NCBI GenBank assembly: GCA_902785825.1
Contig: CACZZZ010000015.1
Span: 1 to 59,454, forward strand
Origin: an uncultured Bacteroidia bacterium
GTDB taxonomy: Bacteria > Bacteroidota > Bacteroidia > Bacteroidales > UBA932
Direction: 5' to 3'
DNA: 59,454 nucleotides
Below, in pieces: positions 1 to 9,800 of the stretch; the first letter of the stretch is position 1, and the number at the start of each line of letters is the position of its first letter. Position numbers and translations under genes: made by a program. The notes under the pieces were generated by a model. The model saw nothing but the letters and a program-made list of their open reading frames with translations, did no database searches and was not told the origin of the DNA.

Positions 1-33
1 TAGTTCATCCGCACCATCCTTCTCACATCAAAA

Positions 34-42
34 GCAAATATA
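34..42 (-). promoter_or_regulatory. Candidate -7 promoter element reading out of the window
   Basis: On the minus strand this reads TATATTTGC, matching the Bacteroidota -7 consensus TAnnTTTG. A minus-strand ATG lies at 15-17, so a gene probably starts here and runs off the left edge; only five codons are inside the window. No clear -33 TTG is found at the expected 19-21 base spacing, so support is modest. Confidence 0.4.
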
Positions 43-204
43 AAAAGTACACCGCAACCTCCATATTGGAATCACGGTGCAAATCTAAAAGATGCTTACC
101 CACGACCTTGGGCAATTACATGAAATCACTGTCCGACAATCCGACAGCCCGTCGTTGGACTTCCGGTCAGGCCTTGCAGCCTACAGGGATGATAGGACCA
201 GTCT

Positions 205-2247
205 CTATTTAGACCGCTTGTTGAACTCCGCTATTCCGGACTCCAGGAAGTCCACGAACCCATCCACGCTGAGATTATAACCTCTGACGGGGACCAGCAG
301 ATTCCCGTCAGAGCCCAAGAGGGCGTAGTTGGGTTGCGCGTTGACGTTGAATCTTTCCCGGACGATATATGAGTTGACCCGGCCTATGTCCTTCAGGGTT
401 TTGCCTTCCGGAGTCGTGACCCAGTCCTCTTTCTCGAGTTTGGTCTTGTCGTCGTTGTACAGGAAGACCATGACATAGTCGTTTTTCATTATCTCCTGTA
501 CTTTCGGATCGCTCCATACCCTCTGCTCCATCTCCCGGCAATTGACGCAGCCATGGCCGGTGATATCCACGAAAACGGGCTTCCCGGTGGCCTTTGAGGC
601 CGCCAAGCCATCCTCGATGGTGAAATAGCCATTGTACCCCATCGGCAGGCGCAGATTGTATTTCTCCGCAAACCCTGATGGAATCGTTCCGTCTGGTGAC
701 AACTCCCCTTCGCGGACATTTTCCCGGTTAGGGCGCGAAGCGTAGGGAGCGGAGGTGAGGTTGTCACCCGATGCGGCAGCCATTGGGGAATCAGCATAGT
801 TCCAGACGATAAAGTCCTGAGTCTCAATGGGTGGCAGATAGCCGGAGAGAGCCTTGAGAGGGGCTCCCCACATCCCGGGAATCATGTAAACCACAAAGGT
901 GAACACTCCGATGGCCAAGGCGAGCCTTGTCACGGACAGGCTCTCTACGGGAGAGTCATTCTTGAAACGGATCTTCCCGAGAAGGTAGAGTCCGAGTAGG
1001 CTGAACACCACGATCCAGATCGCGAGGTAAACTTCCCTGTCGAGGAGTCCCCAATGGTAGGTCTGGTCAGCGACGCTGAGGAACTTGAATCCAAGGGCGA
1101 CCTCGATGAATCCGAGCACGACCTTGACACTGTTGAGCCACGATCCGCTCTTCATCTTCTTCAGGAGGGAAGGGAACATCGCCAGGATCGTGAACGGCAG
1201 CGCAAAGGCTACGCTGAACGCCAGCATGGTGACCATCGGGGTCCAGAACTCACCGGAGGTGGACTTAATCAGGACGGTGCCGACAATCGGGCCTGTACAC
1301 GAGAAAGACACCAGGACAAGGGTGAGAGCCATGAAGAATATTCCTCCGAGGCCACCCTTGCCGGCCTTGGCGTCGCTCTTGTTGGCAAGGCTGGAAGGAA
1401 GCTCGATCTCGAACGCCCCGAAGAAGGAGGCGGCGAAGACCATGAACACGATGAAGAATATGATGTTCGGGAGCCAGTGTGTGGCGAGCCAGTTGAATAT
1501 GTCCGCCGTGACGGCATTACCTCCGATCAGCCATGTCAGGCCGATGATTATGGATATCGGAACCGTGTAGAGCAGTACGATGAACAGTCCGTACATGAAT
1601 GCCTTGAACCGCCCTTCGGCGGGGGACTGGGACTGTTTCATGAAGAAGGAGATGGTCATGGGGACCATGGGGAACACGCAGGGGGTCAGCAGCATGGCGA
1701 GGCCCCAGAGGATCGCCTCGATGATCAGTCCCCACAAGCTGTTACTCCCTTCCTCCTTAGTGGTGCCGAGGGTGGCATGGTTCGGTGCGGCCTGTGCCGC
1801 ACTTCCGCCACCTAGCGGCACGGAGAACTCCCAGTGCTCGGGGGCGGCGCAGAATTGGTCATTGCAGCCGCTCCAGGTGATTTCACCTGAGACAGTCGCG
1901 TTCTCGCCATTTAGCTTGACCTTCTGGGAGAAAACGGCCTCATTGAAGAACACCTCCTCATTCTTGAACATGGCAGGTTTGGAGACCTGCTTGAACTCCC
2001 CGACAGGAGAAAAGCCCTGGCCAGGTTCTAACTCCAGCGTGGTGGGGTTGTACTGATTGTCGGTGGTGTAGATGTGCCAGCCATTCTCGATGGTGGCGGT
2101 GAACACCAACTCATATTCACCCTCTCCGGCCGGCTTGGAAGTGACCTTCCATGTCGCTGTGGCATCCGGCGCTTGGGCGAAAGCGGCGGCGCCCCAAAGG
2201 AACGCTGCCGCGATCGATGTGATTATCGTTCTCAGATATTTTCTCAT
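205..2247 (-). CDS. dsbD: DsbD-family thiol:disulfide interchange protein (cytochrome c biogenesis transmembrane region plus thioredoxin domain)
   Basis: A 680-residue membrane reductase expected to carry electrons from cytoplasmic thioredoxin to periplasmic thiol proteins. It has a signal peptide (about 1-24), an N-terminal periplasmic immunoglobulin-like domain with two cysteines near residues 128-133, and a multi-helix membrane core. The core carries the paired cysteine signatures LLTPCVFPMVP and SFSCTGPIVG. The C-terminal thioredoxin-like domain has a GCVNC redox motif at about C567/C570. This is the usual three-domain DsbD layout, with a long periplasmic linker between the membrane core and the thioredoxin domain, as in Bacteroidota homologues. 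It starts four bases after the RNase Y stop codon, so the two are probably co-transcribed. The family call is firm; the exact redox partners are unknown. Confidence 0.93.
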   Translation of the reverse strand: MRKYLRTIITSIAAAFLWGAAAFAQAPDATATWKVTSKPAGEGEYELVFTATIENGWHIYTTDNQYNPTTLELEPGQGFSPVGEFKQVSKPAMFKNEEVFFNEAVFSQKVKLNGENATVSGEITWSGCNDQFCAAPEHWEFSVPLGGGSAAQAAPNHATLGTTKEEGSNSLWGLIIEAILWGLAMLLTPCVFPMVPMTISFFMKQSQSPAEGRFKAFMYGLFIVLLYTVPISIIIGLTWLIGGNAVTADIFNWLATHWLPNIIFFIVFMVFAASFFGAFEIELPSSLANKSDAKAGKGGLGGIFFMALTLVLVSFSCTGPIVGTVLIKSTSGEFWTPMVTMLAFSVAFALPFTILAMFPSLLKKMKSGSWLNSVKVVLGFIEVALGFKFLSVADQTYHWGLLDREVYLAIWIVVFSLLGLYLLGKIRFKNDSPVESLSVTRLALAIGVFTFVVYMIPGMWGAPLKALSGYLPPIETQDFIVWNYADSPMAAASGDNLTSAPYASRPNRENVREGELSPDGTIPSGFAEKYNLRLPMGYNGYFTIEDGLAASKATGKPVFVDITGHGCVNCREMEQRVWSDPKVQEIMKNDYVMVFLYNDDKTKLEKEDWVTTPEGKTLKDIGRVNSYIVRERFNVNAQPNYALLGSDGNLLVPVRGYNLSVDGFVDFLESGIAEFNKRSK

Positions 2248-2251
2248 GGCG

Positions 2252-3787
2252 TTATTTGGCGTAGGAAACCGAACGGGTCTCGCGGATAACAGTGATCTTC
2301 ACCTGTCCGGGATAGGTCATCTCTTCCTGGATCTTCTGGGCGATGTCGGCCGACAGCCTGGCAGCCTGGTCGTCGCTGACTTCCTCGGCACCGACGATTA
2401 CCCTGAGCTCACGTCCAGCCTGGATGGCATAGCTCTTTGTCACGCCGGGATATGCCGCCGCGAGGTCTTCCATGCCCTTAAGACGCTTGATGTAGGACTC
2501 AATGACCTCCCTGCGGGCTCCGGGACGAGCTCCGGAGATGGCGTCTCCAATCATGACGATCGGAGATATGATAGATGTCATCTCGATTTCCTCGTGGTGT
2601 GCTCCGATGGCGTTGCACACATCCGGTTTCTCCTTGTATTGCTCGGCCAGTTTCATACCCAGGAGAGCGTGAGGCAGCTCAGGCTCCTCCTCGGAAACTT
2701 TACCGATGTCATGCAGCAGACCGGCCCTCTTCGCGACTTTGGGATTCAGTCCAAGCTCGGAGGCCATTATGGCGCAGATGTTCGCGACCTCGCGGGAGTG
2801 CTGCAGGAGGTTCTGTCCGTAAGAGGAACGGTATTTCATACGGCCGATCATCCTGACGAGCTCGATGTTCAGACCATGGATTCCAAGGTCTATGCAAGTC
2901 CTCTTTCCGGTCTCGAGAATCTCTTCCTCAAGTTGCTTCTGGACCTTCGCGACCACTTCCTCAATCCTGGCGGGATGGATTCTTCCGTCCACGACAAGCT
3001 GATGAAGGGCGAGCCTGGCGACTTCCCTGCGGACAGGGTCGAAAGCGGAGAGAAGGATGGCGTCGGGAGTGTCGTCCACCACAATCTCAACACCGGTGGC
3101 CGCCTCAAGGGCCCTGATATTACGACCCTCACGACCGATTATGCGACCCTTGATCTCATCATTCTCAATGGGGAAGGTCGTCACGGCGTTCTCGATCGCG
3201 GTCTCGGTGGCGGTTCTCTGTATGGTGTTGATAACTATTCGCTTAGCCTCTTTTGAAGCGTTCAGCCTTGCCTCGTCCATGGTGTCGTTGATGTAGGCCT
3301 GCGCCTCGGTCCTGGCCTCGGCTTTCATGTTCTCCATCAAGATGTTCTTGGCTTCCTGGGCCGTCATCCCGGCTATTGTCTCGAGCTGCTTGTTGGCCTG
3401 GGCGCTCAGCTTGTCATATTCCTCGGCTTTTTTCGCGAGTTTCTCCTGCTGGGCCTGGAGGCTGTTTTTGGCGTTGTCAGCGTCACGGAGCTTTTTCTGT
3501 AGCTCGTTGTTCTGCTGGTTTAGGGTGTTCTCTTTCTGCTTGATACGGCTCTCGGCCTCCCTTAGCTGGTTGTTCTTCTCGTTGATGAAACGCTCGTGCT
3601 CGGTCTTGAGCTGCAGGAATTTCTCTTTGGCCTGGTGGATCTTGTCGTTCTTGATCCCCTCGGCCTCTATCTCGGCCTTGGCTATTATCTCGTTCTTTTG
3701 TCCGTTCAGAACCATCTTCTGGACCAGGATATAGACCCCCAGGGCTATCGCCGCCCCGATCAGGGCTCCTATAAGGTAAGCTATCAT
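2252..3787 (-). CDS. rny: Ribonuclease Y
   Basis: A 511-residue membrane-anchored endoribonuclease that starts mRNA decay. It shows the full family layout: an N-terminal transmembrane helix (about 3-22), a long charged coiled coil (about 35-190), a KH RNA-binding domain with [11 protein letters not shown] (about 213-223), and an HD phosphohydrolase domain with HSREV (about 335) and LLHDIGK (about 358-364) as metal ligands. Length matches the family norm. It lies downstream of the 6S RNA and a hairpin and upstream of dsbD with a four-base gap. No convincing -7 element was seen in the roughly 50 bases before its ATG, so transcription may read through from upstream or use a divergent promoter. 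Confidence 0.96.
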   Translation of the reverse strand: MIAYLIGALIGAAIALGVYILVQKMVLNGQKNEIIAKAEIEAEGIKNDKIHQAKEKFLQLKTEHERFINEKNNQLREAESRIKQKENTLNQQNNELQKKLRDADNAKNSLQAQQEKLAKKAEEYDKLSAQANKQLETIAGMTAQEAKNILMENMKAEARTEAQAYINDTMDEARLNASKEAKRIVINTIQRTATETAIENAVTTFPIENDEIKGRIIGREGRNIRALEAATGVEIVVDDTPDAILLSAFDPVRREVARLALHQLVVDGRIHPARIEEVVAKVQKQLEEEILETGKRTCIDLGIHGLNIELVRMIGRMKYRSSYGQNLLQHSREVANICAIMASELGLNPKVAKRAGLLHDIGKVSEEEPELPHALLGMKLAEQYKEKPDVCNAIGAHHEEIEMTSIISPIVMIGDAISGARPGARREVIESYIKRLKGMEDLAAAYPGVTKSYAIQAGRELRVIVGAEEVSDDQAARLSADIAQKIQEEMTYPGQVKITVIRETRSVSYAK

Positions 3788-3845
3788 GATTTGTTGTTCA
3801 CTTTTTGTTAATGTTCATTATCTAATTAATAATCAAATGCTTCTG

Positions 3846-3895
3846 GTAAAAAGCCCAGACGACCGCCGGTGTTTTGAAACCGGTCGGTCGTCTGG
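3846..3895 (-). terminator. Strong hairpin with T-tract between the 6S RNA and rny
   Basis: On the minus strand CCAGACGACCGACCGGT pairs with ACCGGCGGTCGTCTGG across an 8-base loop, followed by GCTTTTT. This looks like an intrinsic terminator downstream of the 6S RNA, which already ends in its own stem plus six T. It would insulate rny from the upstream zapA/6S transcript. Confidence 0.7.
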
Positions 3896-3901
3896 ATATT
3901 A

Positions 3902-4079
3902 AAAAAGCCGTTAGTCGCTTGTCTTAAATCTTAAAAAATAAGATTTGAGATCCGGTCCGGTTCGGACTTCCACCGTCGCGCTAGCGCAATCCCGGAAGGT
4001 AACCTTGGCCTGCCCTTGCCGTCCTGAGTGTTCTCGGTTCAATAAGAACTTGTTGATAAAAGCACGTGGGACTAACGGC
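3902..4079 (-). ncRNA. ssrS: 6S RNA (RNA polymerase-binding regulatory RNA)
   Basis: About 178 nt. The minus strand opens with GCCGTTAGT (4079-4071) and closes with ACTAACGGC (3915-3907), a perfect closing stem followed directly by TTTTTT (3906-3901). Between them the sequence folds back on itself around an apical GCGCTAGCGC palindrome, and a small AAATCTT/AAGATTT hairpin lies on the 3' side. Length, rod-like fold with closing stem, and position directly after zapA fit 6S RNA, which lies next to zapA in gammaproteobacteria too. The 5' strand of the closing stem contains the zapA stop codon, so RNA and gene overlap. The identity is inferred from structure and synteny; no covariance search was run. 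Confidence 0.78.
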
Positions 4080-4368
4080 CGTCTTTTTCAATATTCTTGA
4101 GGTATGTCTCCACATCTTCCTGAAGCCCTTTCGCCTCCTCGGTGGCATCCGAGAGCCTCTTTTGGTAGGTCAGCCTGCTGACCGTCTCGTTGAGGGCGAC
4201 GAAGGAAAGTTTGTCGGCGAGAGACTTGTTCGGGAACTTGGCGTCATAGGCGGTCAGTTTCTGGTTGATCGCCTCCGCGGCAAGCCTCATCAGACGCTCC
4301 ATCTCGGGTGAGGAAGCGACCAGGGAATATTCATTGCCCGCGATTTTTATCTTTATGCTCTGTCCCAT
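4072..4368 (-). CDS. zapA: Cell division protein ZapA
   Basis: A 98-residue protein with an N-terminal beta-rich domain (IKIKIAGNEYSLVA) and a C-terminal helical region, as in ZapA, which bundles FtsZ filaments at the division ring. I chose the ATG at 4368 because it begins one base after the stop codon of the upstream coiled-coil gene; an earlier ATG at 4380 would add only four residues inside that gene. The TAG stop lies within the 5' strand of the 6S RNA closing stem, so RNA folding could affect translation of the last codons or mRNA processing. Confidence 0.85.
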   Translation of the reverse strand: MGQSIKIKIAGNEYSLVASSPEMERLMRLAAEAINQKLTAYDAKFPNKSLADKLSFVALNETVSRLTYQKRLSDATEEAKGLQEDVETYLKNIEKDGR

Positions 4369-4369
4369 T

Positions 4370-4639
4370 CTAGTTCTCAAGCAAGGAGATGCACTTGTCT
4401 ATCTCCTTGATAAGCTTATCAATTTTCTCCTTCGCCGCAGTCCTGTCGCCGGCGGCTCCGAAGGCTTCCGAAAGCTGCAGATTGTTAACCTGTTGTTCCA
4501 GATCACCGATCTGTTTCCGGCAGGATTTTTTTTCGGCCTCGCTCTCGGCGAGGAGAGTCTGGAGCCTTATTCGCTCCGCCTTCTCCGCCTCGTAGAGTGA
4601 GATAAGCTTTTCTATGTCTTTTCTTAAACTTTCAAGCAT
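4370..4639 (-). CDS. Small coiled-coil protein upstream of zapA (ZapB-like by position)
   Basis: An 89-residue, highly charged protein that is almost wholly predicted coiled coil (heptads from about residue 3 to 60, then a short Ala/Gly hinge and a second helix). I recognise no named family. I chose the ATG at 4639 because the only good promoter (-7 element 4669-4677) would start transcription near 4662, downstream of the longer in-frame start at 4681. It is translationally coupled to zapA, with its stop one base before the zapA ATG. Size, coiled coil and pairing with zapA suggest a division-ring role like ZapB, but this is inference from context only. Confidence 0.75.
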   Translation of the reverse strand: MLESLRKDIEKLISLYEAEKAERIRLQTLLAESEAEKKSCRKQIGDLEQQVNNLQLSEAFGAAGDRTAAKEKIDKLIKEIDKCISLLEN

Positions 4640-4668
4640 ATCATTAGGGCCTAATTCGCCTGCCGAAT

Positions 4669-4677
4669 GCAAATGTA
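4669..4677 (-). promoter_or_regulatory. -7 promoter element for the coiled-coil/zapA/6S operon
   Basis: The minus strand reads TACATTTGC, a good match to TAnnTTTGC, with a TTG about 20 bases upstream. The predicted start of transcription lies close to 4662 and rules out the longer reading frame starting at 4681. Confidence 0.65.
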
Positions 4678-4706
4678 GCAAATAATCTTTATTCGCGCAA
4701 AATCAC

Positions 4707-4714
4707 TAAATTCG
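4707..4714 (+). promoter_or_regulatory. -7 promoter element for the COG0523 GTPase
   Basis: The sequence TAAATTCG matches the TAnnTTCG variant and lies 19 bases before the ATG at 4734, giving a short leader. It is divergent from the coiled-coil/zapA promoter less than 40 bases away. Confidence 0.5.
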
Positions 4715-4733
4715 CGTAAACGAAAAAAATGTC

Positions 4734-5888
4734 ATGACAATAACAGTGGAAAACAGGGAGATACCGGTGCTGCTCCTGACGGGATACCTCGGAAGCGGCA
4801 AGACAACATTGGTCAACAGGATTCTTTCCAATAAGAAAGGGATAAAGTTCGCCGTGATCGTGAACGACATCGGCGAGGTCAACATTGACGCTGACCTGAT
4901 CCAGAAGGGAGGAGTCGTGGGACAGACTGATGACAGTCTTGTTCCTCTCCAGAACGGGTGTATCTGCTGTACGCTCAAGATGGATCTCGTGAACCAGATT
5001 GATGAGCTTTGCCGGATGAGGAAGTTCGACTACATCGTGATCGAGGCGAGCGGTATTTGCGAGCCCGCTCCAATTGCCCAGACGATCTGCTCCATCCCAA
5101 GGCTGCTCCCGGAATATAACAGGGCGGCCACTCCTAAGCTGGACGCGATCGTGACGGTAGTTGACGCTTTGAGGATGAGGGATGAGTTCGCTTCAGGAAA
5201 AGCACTGAAAAGGCCTGACATAGAGGAAGATGACCTGGAATCACTTGTCATCCAGCAGATTGAGTTCTGTAATATAGTCCTGCTCAACAAAGCCTCAGAG
5301 GTGTCCCCGGAAGAGCTCGGAGAATTGAGGGAGATAGTCAAGGCCCTTAATCCCCAGGCTACAATCCATGAGTGTGACTATGGCGAGATTGACCTGGATC
5401 TGATCCTCAATACCGGAATGTTTGACTTCGACAAGGTTGCGACCTCCGCTGCCTGGATAGCCGCGATCGAGGGGGATGAGGAAGAGGAACTCCATAACGA
5501 GGAATCCGGCGAGGCTCTTGAGTATAACATCAGCACGTATGTGTATTACCGGAGACCCGCGATGGACATCAACATGCTGGACTACATTGTCTCCAAGAAA
5601 TGGCCTTCAAACATAATCAGGGCCAAAGGGCTTTGCTATTTCGCTGACGAGCCTGACAAGTGCTATCTCTTTGAGCAGTCAGGTTCCCAGAAGTCAATCA
5701 AAGAGGCTGGCTTGTGGTTCGCGACCATGCCTGCTGACCAGCTTCAGGAGATGATGCGCAGAGACAAGAACTTGCGTCGTGATTGGGATCCGAAATATGG
5801 CGACAGGATGGAAAAGATCGTCTTTATCGGTCGGGACATCGATCCGGCGGCGATTGATGAGCTTATGGATTCCTGTCTGACGGAATAA
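4734..5888 (+). CDS. CobW/COG0523-family metal-chaperone GTPase
   Basis: A 384-residue G3E-family GTPase. The Walker A motif GYLGSGKTT is at residues 17-25 and the family metal-binding motif CxCC (C76, C78, C79) follows as expected. A Walker B/switch region (IVIEASG) and an NKAS-type guanine-recognition motif follow, then a C-terminal CobW-type domain with an acidic stretch (GDEEEELHNEE). COG0523 proteins deliver zinc, cobalt or other metals to client enzymes; the metal and client cannot be told from this sequence. It is a single-gene unit with its own promoter and terminator. No Zur box was recognised upstream. Confidence 0.9.
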   Translation: MTITVENREIPVLLLTGYLGSGKTTLVNRILSNKKGIKFAVIVNDIGEVNIDADLIQKGGVVGQTDDSLVPLQNGCICCTLKMDLVNQIDELCRMRKFDYIVIEASGICEPAPIAQTICSIPRLLPEYNRAATPKLDAIVTVVDALRMRDEFASGKALKRPDIEEDDLESLVIQQIEFCNIVLLNKASEVSPEELGELREIVKALNPQATIHECDYGEIDLDLILNTGMFDFDKVATSAAWIAAIEGDEEEELHNEESGEALEYNISTYVYYRRPAMDINMLDYIVSKKWPSNIIRAKGLCYFADEPDKCYLFEQSGSQKSIKEAGLWFATMPADQLQEMMRRDKNLRRDWDPKYGDRMEKIVFIGRDIDPAAIDELMDSCLTE

Positions 5889-5922
5889 AAAAGGTCGCTA
5901 CCTCACGGCAGCGGCCTTTCCC
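5888..5922 (+). terminator. Intrinsic terminator after the COG0523 GTPase
   Basis: GGTCGCT pairs with AGCGGCC (one G-T pair) around a 10-base loop, followed by TTT and preceded by an A-run. It begins at the stop codon of the GTPase gene. Confidence 0.6.
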
Positions 5923-6068
5923 ACTTAATACAAACCTAATTTATGAATAAAACGTAAGTATTCTATCGAGACAAAAATACGGCATTTTTTGTGCCGAAAA
6001 AATAGGGATTACCGATCATTGAACTAAAGGATAAAACTTCTCTACTAAAAGCGATTAATTTTTTTGTC

Positions 6069-6836
6069 ATGAAAGCTAAACGACTAATAGTCATTCTGCT
6101 TGCCTTGGTGATCTGCTCTTTTGCCCAGGCTCGTAAAAAACCTCTAATTGGTGTTGTGCCTGGGTGTAGTGGAGAAATGAACCTGATTCTCAGCCGTTCT
6201 TACACTGACGCTGTCGCCAGGGCCGGAGGAATACCGGTGATCCTTCCTCAAGTGGATGATCCGGTCGCCGCTGCCGAGTACATCAGCCGCCTGGACGGAA
6301 TCCTGTTCACAGGAGGTGTCGATGTCGATCCGGCACGTTATGGTGAGACTGTTCTCAATGAGACTGTCGAAATAGACCTTCGGAGGGATTCCATCGAGTT
6401 TCTCTATGCGGAAGTGGCTCTCCAGAAGAGATTGCCCATCATGGCCATTTGTCGAGGTGAGCAACTCATGAATGTCGTGCTCGGCGGATCATTGTACCAG
6501 GATCTTCCCAGCCAGAAGCCGGGGGATATTCCTCATCGCCAGAAAACAGATTCGAGGTATCCGACCCATTCAATCTCGGTCGCTCCTGGATCTATCTTGC
6601 ATAAGGCTATGGGCGAGACCGAGCTCATGGTCAACACATCGCACCATCAGGCGGTAAAGCAGCCTTCCGACAAAGTCATTGTGACCGCGTATTCACCGGA
6701 CGGCGTGGTAGAGGGTTATGAGAGCGGGATCAAGGGGCAGTGGATTCTCGCGGTGCAGTTCCATCCTGAGCAGTTGGTCAGGGCAGACGACAAATGGCTC
6801 GCCCTGTTCAAGACGTTCGTCAAGGAATGCCGGTAG
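6069..6836 (+). CDS. Secreted gamma-glutamyl-gamma-aminobutyrate hydrolase family protein (peptidase C26)
   Basis: A 255-residue class I glutamine-amidotransferase-like hydrolase. The nucleophile cysteine is in AICRGEQ (C128) and the His-Glu pair in QFHPEQL near the C-terminus, so the triad looks complete. A signal peptide (about 1-21, ending AQA) predicts export, unusual for the cytoplasmic PuuD type but seen in Bacteroidota homologues. Substrates could be gamma-glutamyl amides or peptides. Its TAG stop abuts the ATG of the following GH106-type gene, so the two are one operon. Confidence 0.88.
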   Translation: MKAKRLIVILLALVICSFAQARKKPLIGVVPGCSGEMNLILSRSYTDAVARAGGIPVILPQVDDPVAAAEYISRLDGILFTGGVDVDPARYGETVLNETVEIDLRRDSIEFLYAEVALQKRLPIMAICRGEQLMNVVLGGSLYQDLPSQKPGDIPHRQKTDSRYPTHSISVAPGSILHKAMGETELMVNTSHHQAVKQPSDKVIVTAYSPDGVVEGYESGIKGQWILAVQFHPEQLVRADDKWLALFKTFVKECR

Positions 6837-9800
6837 ATGAGACTCCTCCCGGCGTTTTTCTCTATTTTATTGGCTATGATTCCCTTATCGGGTCATGGCC
6901 AGGAAGTCGTTGACATTTTTAATAATATTCCGAACCAGTATAAACCGCAGGTCTGGTGGCACTGGATGGACGGAAATGTCTCTCGTGAAGGGATCAGGAA
7001 AGACCTTGAATGGATGAGACGTTCCGGCATCGGGGGAGTCCATCAGTTTGACGCTGGCGGGATAAACATGCCCCGGGCGGCCAAGGTCAAACTCTCATAT
7101 CTGTCCGAAGGATGGAAGGACGCTTTCGGCTATGCTGTCTCACTGGCCGATTCTTTCGGGATGGATGTCACAATAGCGAGCGCCCCGGGTTGGAGTTCCA
7201 CAGGAGGGACGTGGGTGACGCCGGCGGATGCGGTAAAGAAACTCGAGTGGCGTTCAGTGGACGTGGATGGCGGGAATGTCGATGTCAGCCTTCCTGATCT
7301 CTACAGGGTCACGGGACCTTATCAGGATTTCTTTCAAGGCAATGACCGGGTGGAGATCAAGCCCTATGGAGAGGATCTGTTCGTTCTTGCTGTCAGGAGA
7401 TCCCCTTCTGACCGGTCAATGGAAGAAATGGGGGCCGAGGTCGAAGTCTCGGACACATTGATCACTGTCAAATTGAATAGGAAATATTCCATCAAGTCTT
7501 TCACCCTTAAGTCGATGTCAATGGGAGGAAGGCCGAGGGAAGGGGAGCCGGACTGGCGTAATATTCTGGAGTGCAGTGATGACGGAGTCTCATGGAAAGA
7601 GATACATAAAGTGTCCCCCTCGAGACTGCCCTATATGACGGAGGACATCAACCCTGTCAAGGCCAGATGGTTCCGGGTGAGGGGAGAGAAACTTGAGTCC
7701 CTGGACCTTTTCACTGTCAGGCGGGTGAACCATTCCGAAGAATTGGGAGGGTTTAGTAACGTGCCTGATTTCAATAGGTTCCATATTCCTTCCAAGAAAG
7801 GCTTTTTCGCCCGTAGGGACTTTGTCAAAAGGGAAGACGTCCTGGACCTGACAGGAAAGATGACCCCGGAAGGGCGCCTTTCATGCTCTCTTCCCAAGGG
7901 TAGGTGGAGGGTTTACCGTTTCGGCTGGTCAATCACTGGAAAGGTCAATCATCCGGCGTCTCCCGAGGCCACCGGACTGGAGGTTGACAAACTTGATAAA
8001 GAGGCCTGGATGAGGTATTTCCATCATTATCTCGACCTTTATAAGGAGGTCTCCGGGAACCAGCTTGGCGCCAAAGGGATAAGGTATCTTCTCACTGACA
8101 GTTATGAGGCCGGCTCTTTCACTTGGACACCTTGCCTTGTCCGTGAATTCAAGAATCGCCGGGGGTATGATCCACTTCCCTGGCTGCCCGTCCTGGCAGG
8201 CGAGGTTATTGACGGGCCAGAGGAGAGCGAGGGCTTCCTATGGGACTGGCGGAAAACTCTCGGGGAGCTGTTCTCAGAGAACTATCAGAGAATCAAGGAT
8301 TTGGTTGATGAATATGGTCTTGCGGGAAACTATTGCGAGACCCATGAGGGTGGAAGGGCTTATGTCGGAGACGGGATGGATCCGAAACTCTCGGCTTCGA
8401 TCCCGATGGCAGCTATCTGGATGGAGAACACTCCCACGGGCTCAAGCGTTCCATCGGCGGTGGCAGACATCCGCGAGTCCGCGTCCGCCGCTCACATCTC
8501 CGGTTCCGGTGTGGTCGCGGCCGAATCATTCTCGGTAAATGGCGATGAGGGCAGGGCATATACCTACTGTCCTGAGAATATGAAATATGTGGCTGATGTG
8601 GCCTTGTCCGCTGGAGTAAACCGGTTCGTGATCCATGAGAGCGCCTCCCAGCCTAATGACGCTTATCTCCCTGGCCTGCAACTGTTTCGATATGGCCAGT
8701 GGTTCCACCGTAACGAGACATGGGGCGAGTATGCCTGGGTCCTGATGGATTATCTCGGACGGTCCAGCGCCCTGATGAGGCAGGGGATTCCGGTAGCTGA
8801 CATCCTCCTTTATTATGGGGAGGACAGCAATGTGACATCATTATACGGCGGAGGCACATTCTCCTCGTTGCCCCAAGTCCCCGCCGGTTATGAATATGAT
8901 TTCGCCAATCCAACCGTCCTGAAGTCATATCTCCAGCCAACCGCATCACAGCCTTTACCAGGCGGTGCTGAAACTCTGCTGGAAAGTGTGGGAGGGACAA
9001 GTTACAAGGTGTTGTGGTTGGACGGGAACGTCAGGACCATGTCTTTGGATATGCTTCTGAAAATCAAGGAATATGCGGATGCGGGAGTCAGGATCTGCGG
9101 ACCTGCTCCGGAGCGTCCGGCCGGTCTAAACGCGGACAAGAAAGCCTTCAGGAGGATCGTTAAGGACATCTGGGAAAGCGGCAGGGAAAATGTCGATGGA
9201 TCGCTCGATGCGGCCCTGGAGGGCATCGCTCCCGATTGCGTCGCTGAGTTTGACGGTGTTCCCGCCAGCACCGAAGAGTTCCGTTATGTCCACCGCTCGA
9301 TGGAAGACGGTACGCAAATATACTGGGTCAGGAACTTCTCAGGGAAAGACGCTGCCGCCAGGATCAGCTTCAGGGACGCTGGGCCTCACGCTGCCCTCTT
9401 TAATCCTGAAAACGGGAAAATATTCACATTGAACACCTTCCAGCAAGACGGCAGGACTCTTGCCGATCTCCCGATGCTATCTTCTGACGCCTTCTTCGTG
9501 GTTTTCTTGCCCCATCCCTTCCCTCAGCCCGCTTTACCTTCCTGTCATCCTGAGCGCGGCGAAGGATCTGGTGGCGAAGGATCTCCTCTTCTCACTCTCC
9601 CTGGCCCTTGGAAGGTCAGTTTCAACCAAAAAGGAGGTGACCGTGCGGAGGAGATATTCCCGGACCTGAAATCATGGACCGAGAGCGGCAATCCGGTGGT
9701 GAAGTATTATTCCGGGACAGCCATTTACAACACGACCTTCGTTTGGGAGTCCGGTACGGGAGCTGAGAGTGACCCCATTTTCATCGATCTCGGATCCGTG

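Noticed and set aside
2072..3256. Long plus-strand open frame (394 codons) opposite RNase Y
   Set aside because: It lies entirely over dsbD/rny coding sequence, has no family resemblance, and results from the high GC third-position bias of the true genes.
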